Source: Fagopyrum homotropicum (Eukaryota; Streptophyta; Magnoliopsida; Caryophyllales; Polygonaceae). Taken from it: 64,000 bases of DNA. The number at the start of each line of letters is the position of its first letter. Within the stretch, counting starts at the first letter, position 1. Made by a program: the position numbers and the translations under genes. The notes below the pieces were generated by a model, which was not told the DNA's origin, did no database searches, and saw nothing but the letters and a program-made list of their open reading frames with translations. The DNA lies in the NCBI GenBank assembly GCA_033239125.1, contig BSWB01000008.1, positions 10,880,001 to 10,944,000 of the forward strand, written 5' to 3'. Of the stretch, positions 56,517 to 64,000 are shown in pieces.

Positions 56517-58164
56517 ACGCCCCCGAATTTGGTCAAGCTAATGACCTTAAAGAAGCGTTTGGTGGGAGGCAACCCATTGGTAGACATCTTTCCCTTTTCG
56601 TTTTTGTTTTGGTTTTAATTTTTTTGTTTTTGTGTGTTATTGTGTGTTTGGAGTTTGTGTGCTAGAATCCAAGTAGCATGGAAGCCTTGCATGACATGTG
56701 GATGATGATGATGAGTCCCTCATCAATTGTGGATGGAGCGGATGCGGAACTTGGACGGCTAGCGGTGCCTAGCGCGGTCCCGACGCCATAACGAACACTT
56801 TGAGCTCTCTACCATCTTTGATAGATCATCCACGATCAATCCACATGAGTGAACCCAAATACCGAAGCAAACCATTTTACTTTGTGAGGACCCTCTTTCA
56901 CTCTTCTTTACTTCATTTACACATTGGGGACAATGTGTTTCTAAGTATGGGGTGGGGTTTTCATGATCACTTGCATGATTAGCATCTAGGATAGTTTCTT
57001 TTAGTCTCATGTTTCATTATGTTTTGCATTGTAGATACATATTTCGAAAATCGAAAAAAATCAGAAAATTTAAAAATATTTTAGTGCTTCTAAGCTTGGG
57101 TATGACCCTTATGATGAGATTGTCTTGTGAATTGGTTATGGATGGCCTTATGTGTTGAATTGATGTATGAATATGTGGACTTGAAGTACTTATCTTGACT
57201 CCCATGTGTGAATTGTGATCATGAATATTTGCCTTGATTGGATTGATGATTAAATGTCGAAATTACATGCTAGTTCTTGCACATCATTTAGGAGTGATTA
57301 AGGCAATTCATCTTTCTCTACTTCCCATCTTGATCATGTTGTTTGAGAACCTCAATTGATATAAAATTTGACCTCTTTTGACCCATCCGGGAATAGGAGC
57401 ATGCTAGTGTGTTGATGTGTGTGAAAAGCAAGTGTTGGGTGAAGTTGTTGAGGAAAGAATGTGATGAATGAAGTGCTAAATTTGTTGTGAAAAGTGTAGA
57501 ATAAAATATAGGTTTGGGGACTTTGGTTTTGATGACGAGTAACTCGGCACCATTCACATAATCGGGTGTTTGTGCCTTGCCAAAGTCGGATAAACCGAAT
57601 GTCCTAACGAGCTTTGGTATGTGTGCCCGGTGTGAAGCACCTCGAAAAATAGAAAAAGCCCGAGGCTCGCTAATCACCAAGGTTTCGGCTTTTGTACACC
57701 AATGTCATTGTCTCAAAAATAAGTGAAAGAAAAAAAAAGTGAAAAAGAAAAGAAAACAATGAAAAGATGGAGAAAATATACACTTGTGGTGAAGTTGATC
57801 AAAAATGAAATTGTGGAGTTAGTTCCTTTCCCGGATTAGCATCACATAACGTAAAAATTCCCACCTAATCACAACGTTTTTTAGCCTCTTCTTTCCTAAG
57901 TCCTTGTGGCCTATTTGCATGTGTGTAAGACTTAGTGATCTAGATTGGATATGCTCATGATCATCTTGACTTTTTCATTGTTACCTTTCATGATGCATGA
58001 TTGCTTGTCCACTTGCCATGAAACATGACTATGAAGGTGATCCAATATTAGAAGCACAATTCTAAAAAGATTTTGTTATTTTTCTGCATGCATAAATCAT
58101 ATCCTCTCTTAGTCTATAGTTGGGACTTACTCGGGGACGAGCAAACCTTAAGTATGGGGTATTT
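56517..58164 (+). other. Non-coding 3' region of A2
   Basis: Homologous to 19718-21406 in A1, with the same internal CTAAGTATGGGGTGGGG motif (56940-56956) after ACATTGGGGACAATGT, and the same terminal tract. No env-like ORF is visible in either copy. Confidence 0.75.
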
Positions 58165-59984
58165 TAATAACACGATTTATGACGTTATTGTAGACATCCA
58201 TTTAGATAGTTTTTCCCGCTATTCATGCATAGTTTGGCATTAGTTCGTAACGATTTGCACTTAATTCATGTATGTTGTCGAGATAGACGTCTACACGGAC
58301 TTTTGCATGTTTTGTAGGTATCTTGGGAGCCTTTGGAGCATAATCGATACATCCGAGGATCGTTCCTCGTAATGACACATTTCCGTGCTCATTAGGAAGC
58401 AAGTTAGGAGCAAGGGAGAACACATAGGACCATGTTGGTGCATGCCTTGCACCAACTCATGGCTCAACGATCAAAAGAAGGCTGAAACAGTAGAATCATG
58501 GTCATTGGGAGTTCCACGGCCGTGGAATGGACCGTGATTCCCTCTACACAGCTGGGACAGTTGTCCCACGATCTCCATAACCGACTCTTGCAAATGGTGA
58601 AGGCTATAAGTACTCTTGCAGGCTGATTCTAAAGGGGACCTCTCCACACACACCCTTTCCCACATTCTCTCATTTGGATTGGAGCTACTCTTGGAGGGGA
58701 AGAAACACTCTCATTTTGGAGGAGAAGAAGAAGCACACCAGTCTCATAGTTTTCATAGTTTTTGAGTGGTTTTGAGGGAGTTTTGTTGAAGACATTTGCT
58801 AGGGTTGTAAGAAACGATTCAAACCTTCTTTTGAAGGGTTGAAAGTCCTTAACTTTTATTCAGCTTGGTTTTCTTATCCTACTTGTTTCGTTTCTCTTTC
58901 ATTTCATACTCTTGCTAATGGAAGCCATGAATGTATGCTTGTTGAGTTTGATTGTTATGATGCATGTTGTTGGCTAAATAGATGCGATTCTAGGGTAAGG
59001 GAATGATGGTTATTGCTTGGACTATGATAGAATAGACTTAAATGTATCTTTGGATGATTTACTTGCTCGAACTTGAGTATTGTTAGAAATCACGACCTGT
59101 CTTAGCCAGACCACGGCCGTGGTTCTTAGGATCTGACCGTGATTTGTTTCTGTTGAGCTTTAAATGATAAATCTGCATGTTAGGATGTTAGATTGTTGAA
59201 ATCCTAGTGTTTATTAAGCTTAAACTAGCCTAGGGTGACCTAATACTAGCAATCTAAGTGAGGAAAGAGACCTGCCTGGTGATTTCCGATCTTAAGTACC
59301 AAAGATGATGAACTCTAGGTAGTAGTGACCCTCATAAGCCGCTATTGGATTGAGTGTGCTAGGGTTGATGTTTAGGACTTGCCTTCCCGAGACTTACCCG
59401 GTAAGGAGAGGTTAGATCCCTAGATAGCAATCCGGTTTGTGTAGATTTTCCAACCCTAGGCTCCTAGAGACCTACCCGGTAATAGGATCTTAGTTGCAGG
59501 ATTAGTGGATCATGAGACCTACCCGGTGATTGGTTCCATATGAGAAACACCCTTTCCCAACATACCATATTCGATCCAAGAAATGATTAGGAGCTTGAGT
59601 CCAATGCCATAACCGGAATTCCCAACCCCTAGAATCCACTTTTCTCTCTTTGATTACTTATCTCGTATTTGTGTTTGCTTATTTTTGTTGATAGTTTAGT
59701 TCGTTTTTATACTCTTGCATGATTTGTGATCCTTGATTGATCACTACAAAAACCAATCCAAAAACATTGAGATTTTCATTTCTTTATTCCATTATTTTCT
59801 TTTGCCTAGATCAACAATATCCTTAGTCAATATTTGATTCAATTTCACCTTAGTCTTTGTGTTCGACCTCGGAATACTATCCTTACTATAAAACGAGTCA
59901 TACACTGTGGGTTCGCTAGGAGTTGGGAAAAATATATCGAGTTATAAATTTTAGACTTTTGTGTGTCACAATCTTAGCGTAACA
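58165..59984 (+). repeat. 3' LTR of A2
   Basis: 1820 bp. The first dinucleotide is TA instead of TG (58165-58166), a G-to-A change; the end is TTAGCGTAACA. Palindrome at about 58512-58527. Confidence 0.94.
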
Positions 59985-60593
59985 ACTAGCCCAAATGTAT
60001 TATAATCGGGCAGTGACCACTTGTCTAGATCTACAAGAGACTAAAATGTGCTCTTGTAACCCAGGCCCGTAGGTAACGGATAGTACTGATCTATTCCTAT
60101 TGGTAAACGGAAGCGAAGGCGAGTTTCGGGTGATTCTCGTGTCACAAAAGAAGTTGAATTAGTAATGGATAACCTTAATGAAAGATAATAACCGGTTGAT
60201 GTGTGAGCATGCTATGTGTTTTCTTTACCTTATGTGTGTTTGTGCCTTTACGCTCTTGCTAGTACCTAGAATGTTAGCTAACGGTTAATACCGTCGTTGT
60301 AGATGTTCCGTAGGTCCAGGATGCTGCTGAGTGATCCGGATGGTGTGGTCAACCGGGGTTCCCGTACATTATAGGACGGGATCGGGTTTTTGTTTCTTTT
60401 GTTGTTTCCCTTTTGTTTTGAACTCGGCTGCGGAGCTTTTGTGTTTTCTTTTGTTTAAACCTTTGGTTTTAGTTTAAGTTTTGGTTTTCATTCGTTTGTG
60501 CGTTGTTGTAAGATCCGTTTGTTGTTGCTACTCTGAGGGTTGGGACCCATTGTGCGATCCTAGCCCATAGCGCTTCGAGTTCCCAGAACTTGG

Positions 60594-60874
60594 GGTATCA
60601 GAGCTCTAGGTTGGCAACAATGGCACTCGAAATCTTCTAAAGGTCGGATGGATAAATAAATAGAACCCGCAAGGGCTCTAACGTTTTCAAAGGGGGGTTT
60701 TTGTTTTAAACTTGTCGGTCTGGGATAGATGTACGGGCGACCACCACTACCTCCGCAGATCTCAGCGGTGTAGTTTCTTTTGTGTTTGCTTTTATATGTG
60801 CTTTTTCTGGTTTTTGCTTTACCTGTAGCGTGGCCTTATATATATAGTTTCTTATATATCTATCCTTATAGCAT
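60594..60874 (+). other. Leader of element D with truncated primer site
   Basis: The primer site survives as GGTATCAGAGC (60595-60605). The leader has AATAGAACCC, the GATGTACGGGCGACCACCAC block and a TA-rich end before gag. Confidence 0.8.
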
Positions 60875-61671
60875 ATGGCGCGTACTAGAGCTACATCTTC
60901 TATGGGGTGAGAAAGGGGTCGACCACCACTTCCACCTCCCATCCGTGGACGAGGACGTGCAGGAAGACCTCCACTAGCTAGAGGTCGGGGTCAGGCCCTA
61001 GTTGCTGATCCGCCTATCGCTGATGCGTTTGCTGAGGAAGTTGCTGAGAGTGTTGTTCCTGAGGCTGGGAACGAGACCGCTGCTAGGTCTGGAGCACAAA
61101 GAGCTCCATCAACGGCGTCAGCACGAGTGTCTATCGGAGCTTCTGCATTTCGCGATTATGTGCAGAGAGTTGAGGAGACTATCAAGACTGGAGGACCAGC
61201 ACCAGTGCCGCCAGTTCCCGCGAGATCAGCTGAGTTTCCGCAGAACGTTTCACAGGTTGTTGCCCCACCTGCTGGAGTTGTTGAGGTTGTTAGAGCGCCG
61301 GCTGAGGCAAGGGAGCCAAAGCCTCACGGTTGGTTGAAGGCTTTCGATCAGCTGAAGGTTCCCACTTTCTTGGAAAAGACTGGATTGGAGGTGGAACAGT
61401 GGCTAGGACAGCTGGATACTACTATGGAGGCTATCAGTTGCCTAGAGGGACGTCTAGTCAACATAGCACAGACGTTGCTGAAAGACTAGGCTCATTCTTG
61501 GTGGAGGACCATTCGCAGTAAGGTCACCAGTTATGAGCAGATGAAGACGGTGATTAGGGATCACTACTACCCCGCAGCTATGAGGAGAGACCGTCTCCAT
61601 GATTTCCTTGAGGCTGAATTCGAGGATTTGCCTATTGTTGAGATTATCAACAAGTTTCAAAATGAGTTGTC
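60875..61671 (+). pseudogene. gag: Tekay-like gag of element D, truncated by element E
   Basis: It starts at the ATG at 60875 (MARTRATSSMG, then TGA at 60908), matching the starts of B and G. In the same frame the Arg/Gly/Pro-rich N-terminus continues and the Gag core follows: EPKPHGWLKAFDQLKVPTF, LEVEQWLGQLDTTMEAI, a TAG for CAG at 61487, then AHSWWRTIRSKVTSYEQM and FLEAEFEDLPIVEIINKF. At 61671 it is cut by the LTR of element E. The remaining gag and pol of D must lie beyond the window. Confidence 0.88.
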
Positions 61672-62041
61672 TGTAATAGCTAGGATTTCCGAATTCTAAT
61701 TAATTTTGATTAACTTAATCCGTGATAGTAATTGACATATAACTCGCGAAGATTTCGTAAGTGTCGAGTATAAGTCCCACCGTTATGTTCCTGGCGTAAT
61801 TTTGGGCTTATGGTGAAATTTTCACTTTTTCCCCCGGGTAATTATTTTTACCCTCCGGTATTATTTGGAGCATTTGGGAGCTCCAATTAATAAAAATGCA
61901 GTTGAGAAAAATGATCAGGACATCGGACATTTCTTAGATATGAAATAGCATGGAAAGGAAAAACGGCCAAAAGAGTCGCTATTTCGTTTCTTAACGGCTA
62001 AGAAAGACGGCTTAGAAATACACGTTTTCCGAGGCAATAGT

Positions 62042-62166
62042 GGGATAATTATCCCTACAATATTCAAGATTTATTATTCCAATTTCGAGAAGTTTGGAGA
62101 AGGGGGTTCAACCCGCCATTGGATCGGTTAAAGGATAATTATCGACTTCGCTAAAGGATAATTATC
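62042..62166 (+). promoter_or_regulatory. Three GGATAATTATC palindromic motifs upstream of TATA
   Basis: A 14-bp perfect palindrome GGGATAATTATCCC at 62042-62055, then GGATAATTATC at 62133-62143 and 62156-62166 (23 bp apart), ending 9 bp before the TATA box. They contain GATAA cores like plant I-boxes. Confidence 0.5.
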
Positions 62167-62174
62167 GGCTTCAC

Positions 62175-62182
62175 TATAAATA
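62175..62182 (+). promoter_or_regulatory. TATA box of element E LTR
   Basis: TATAAATA, directly after the GGATAATTATC pair. Confidence 0.65.
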
Positions 62183-63804
62183 GCGAAAAATCGTTTATTA
62201 ATTCATTTCCTTTCACGTTTCCTCATAAAAACTCTGATTTCTCTCAAACTTCAAACTCAAATCTACTCTCCGTTTCTAATCCGATTTCAATTCCGTTTGA
62301 GTTTCTGGATTCCTCTTTTCATTCTCTTCATATCGGTACCGAGTTTCTGCATTTCCGAGCAGATAAGGGCCTGGTCGAGCATATATGTCACCAGGACAGT
62401 TCCGTCGCTCAGATTCCGGTGAATTTGATGTTGTACATGCGTAGCTTGCGTCGTTGTGATTCCGAATCTTCTTTCAGATCGTCAATCGGGTTAGTAACGA
62501 ATAAGTTATGAATTTGTTCGTTTTCCGTACTACGATTTGGCCTAAATTAACCTTAGGCTTTTCAAAATGGATAATTAGAAATTCCATTATGATCATTATA
62601 TTATTCTGGTGTTTATGGGTTGTTTGTTTGATGAAATCTGATGACATGTGGGTTTAGAAATGGCATGCGGGCAAAACGTTATTCTGGTGAAATTTAATTA
62701 ATTAATTAAAGGTTAATAAATTAAATTAGGATTAAATTTGAGATTGAGGAATATTGTTTAGATGCATGCTAGGTGTCAGAATGAGTTGAGGATCATGATG
62801 ATGTTATGGATATCGGTTATGGCTTTAAGGTTTAGTATGTGTACGAGTATGATGAGATGTTATGTTGAGGATATGCCTTAGGCATTTATGAATGTGTTGA
62901 GGATCTGAGGTTTAGATTTTGAGATATAGGTTGGTTGTGGTTAGTGAGACGAGTCTCCTAACCTTTGTAGTATGTGATTGTGTGTGCCTTGCTATTGCAG
63001 GCGTTGATTACTTTCCCAAGGGGAAGCTGTGACGTGGTACAAGTTACGAGTATATCAGGTAAGTCCATAGGACTTACTTAGCTTGCAGTTGTGGATTGTA
63101 TGATTGTGATGGTTGTGTGTGTTCATATGATTGTGCATTTATAACTTAAACCGGACTAGGATGACCATTCATTACATTTATTTGGCCATAGTGTATTATA
63201 ACGGGCGGTAACTGCCGGTCTCCGCCTGCTGGTAAGGAGGAGGTGCCCTGAAGATGATCTCACAAGAGGGGACGAGTGAAGGTCACCCCCATGCAAAACT
63301 CCTGTGTTACGTTGGATGGGACGGGGTTCTTGAGGCTCCTCATGTTACAAAAGAAGTTGAATTAGTAATAGAATAACGTAATGAAAGATAATAAATAAAT
63401 GTGTGTGGCATTGCATGTTTGAGATGTTAATGTGTGGTTGTGCTATTACCTTCATGCTTTTCATTGCTGTAGCTAACAGTTTCATACCGTGTTGTAGTGT
63501 TCTGCAGGTTAAGAGTACTGTAGAGTGAGCCAGATGGTGTGACAAGCCGAGGACTTCTATACATTAGGATGCGTGGGATGTGGGATCTTTTGTGGTTGTG
63601 GTTTATGTTGTTGTTTTGTACTCGGCTATGAGTTTGTAAACTCTTTTGATGTATCATACTCAGCTTTTATGTATTTGATTTTAATCTACATGTGCCTTGT
63701 TGTAAGATCCAGTGAACTTGTTGTCAGGCTAGGGTTAGGATCCATTGTGAGTTTCTAGCCCAATATGACACTCCAAGTCCCGCGGATTTGGGGTGTTACA
63801 GAGT

Positions 63805-63816
63805 TGGTATTAGAGC
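63805..63816 (+). promoter_or_regulatory. Primer-binding site of element E
   Basis: TGGTATTAGAGC, tRNA-iMet type with a C-to-T change, 4 bp after the LTR. Confidence 0.85.
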
Positions 63817-64000
63817 TTTAGGTTGACAATAATGGCACTTGCTATCTACAATAAAGGTAGAGTGGATAAATAAACAGAACCCACATGGGGTCTGACTTTT
63901 CAAAAGGTTTTGGTTTTAAGCGAGTACAGATGTTTTGGGATAGTATGTACAGAAGTCGTCACCCATCTAAGGATCTCGACAGTGTAGATATATATATATA
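63817..64000 (+). other. Leader of element E, runs off window
   Basis: The typical leader with AACAGAACCCACATGGGGTC and GTACAGAAGTCGTCACCC, reaching a TA tract at the window end. Gag is expected just beyond. Confidence 0.75.

Larger units (their letters stand above)
48843..59984 (+). mobile_element. Athila-type element A2, TSD ACTGG/ACTAG
   Basis: 11,142 bp: 5' LTR 48843-50665, primer site 50672-50689, degraded gag-pol 50807-56516, non-coding 3' region, polypurine tract 58149-58164, 3' LTR 58165-59984. The target duplication is ACTGG (48838-48842) against ACTAG (59985-59989), one G-to-A change. The LTRs differ by more positions than those of A1, and gag-pol has many lesions, so A2 is older. 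It belongs to a different subfamily from A1 and A3: same coding layout, clearly diverged LTRs. Confidence 0.94.
48757..60593 (+). mobile_element. Tekay-like LTR (D) split by Athila A2
   Basis: LTR sequence at 48757-48842 and 59985-60593 rejoins when A2 is removed and then aligns with D' 5480-6150. The left end is truncated. The right end lacks GTTACA: ACTTGGGG is joined directly to GTATCAGAGC, so the LTR end and the first primer-site base are deleted. It is followed by a leader and gag, so it was the 5' LTR. Confidence 0.85.
61672..63800 (+). mobile_element. Tekay-like 5' LTR of element E
   Basis: 2129 bp, TGTAATAGCTAGG ... GGGGTGTTACA, followed by a primer site. It contains three GGATAATTATC motifs (62042-62166), a TATA box (62175-62182), a CTCTCAAACTTCAAACTC transcript-start-like stretch and the GTTGTAAGATCCAGTGAACTTGTTG end block. 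It inserted in gag of D. The left target duplication would be TTGTC (61667-61671); its partner is outside the window. Confidence 0.88.

Overview
The window is plant nuclear DNA from a repeat-dense, probably pericentromeric or otherwise heterochromatic region of a flowering plant with a large genome. Nearly all of it is Ty3/Gypsy LTR retrotransposons nested inside each other. I see Athila elements (tRNA-Asp primer site, RT motif FMDD, DLGAS protease), Tekay/Del-like chromoviruses (LTRs of the TGTAACACCC type, tRNA-iMet primer site, chromodomain) and a CRM-like chromovirus. Smaller DNA elements sit among them: one Tourist-type MITE and two elements flanked by TA microsatellites. I found no intact host gene, tRNA, rRNA or CRISPR array. 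The species cannot be named from the sequence.

Layout, left to right. 1-1578: minus-strand Athila LTR (A3) inserted into a CRM-like pol. 1579-5018: CRM-like unit made of a truncated pol, a short LTR, a primer site, a 291-residue ORF of unknown function, a polypurine tract and a second LTR. This lies in a Tekay-like LTR (D', 5019-6161), which lies in an older plus-strand LTR (F, 6162-8594). F also carries a solo LTR (6571-8040, TSD AGTGG) and a Tourist MITE (8260-8525, TSD TTA). The leader of F is interrupted by a minus-strand truncated element (H, 8847-11692). A complete Athila follows (A1, 11998-23242, TSD CCGCA, LTRs about 98% identical). After A1 come the probable 3' LTR start of F (23474), a stray plus-strand gag piece, and a minus-strand Tekay-like element (G) with degraded gag-pol (24142-27387) and its 5' LTR (27651-29413). 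A 68-bp LTR tail ends at 29481; it may be the right edge of F, in which case everything from before base 1 to 29481 is one nested stack.

29482-30724 is the main stretch without transposon hallmarks. It has AT-rich repeats, a TATA box and a possible first exon. 30725-48268 is a second stack: an old minus-strand Tekay-like element with non-coding interior (C), and inside it a complete minus-strand Tekay-like chromovirus (B, 35951-46632, TSD ATAGT) whose leader holds a TA-flanked foldback element. A 24-bp sequence at 30631-30654 recurs exactly, in the same reading frame, at 48431-48454 on the far side of this stack. 48431-48756 may be a displaced host gene fragment.

48757-64000: a Tekay-like LTR (D) split by a second, older Athila (A2, 48843-59984), followed by the D leader and gag, which are cut at 61671 by the 5' LTR of another Tekay-like element (E, 61672-63800) that runs off the right end.

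The recognised coding regions belong to retroelement replication: Gag forms the particle, PR-RT-RNaseH-IN copies and inserts the element, and the chromodomain steers chromovirus integration. All gag-pol reading frames seen here are broken. A1 is closest to intact, with one in-frame stop plus a frameshift that it shares with A2.
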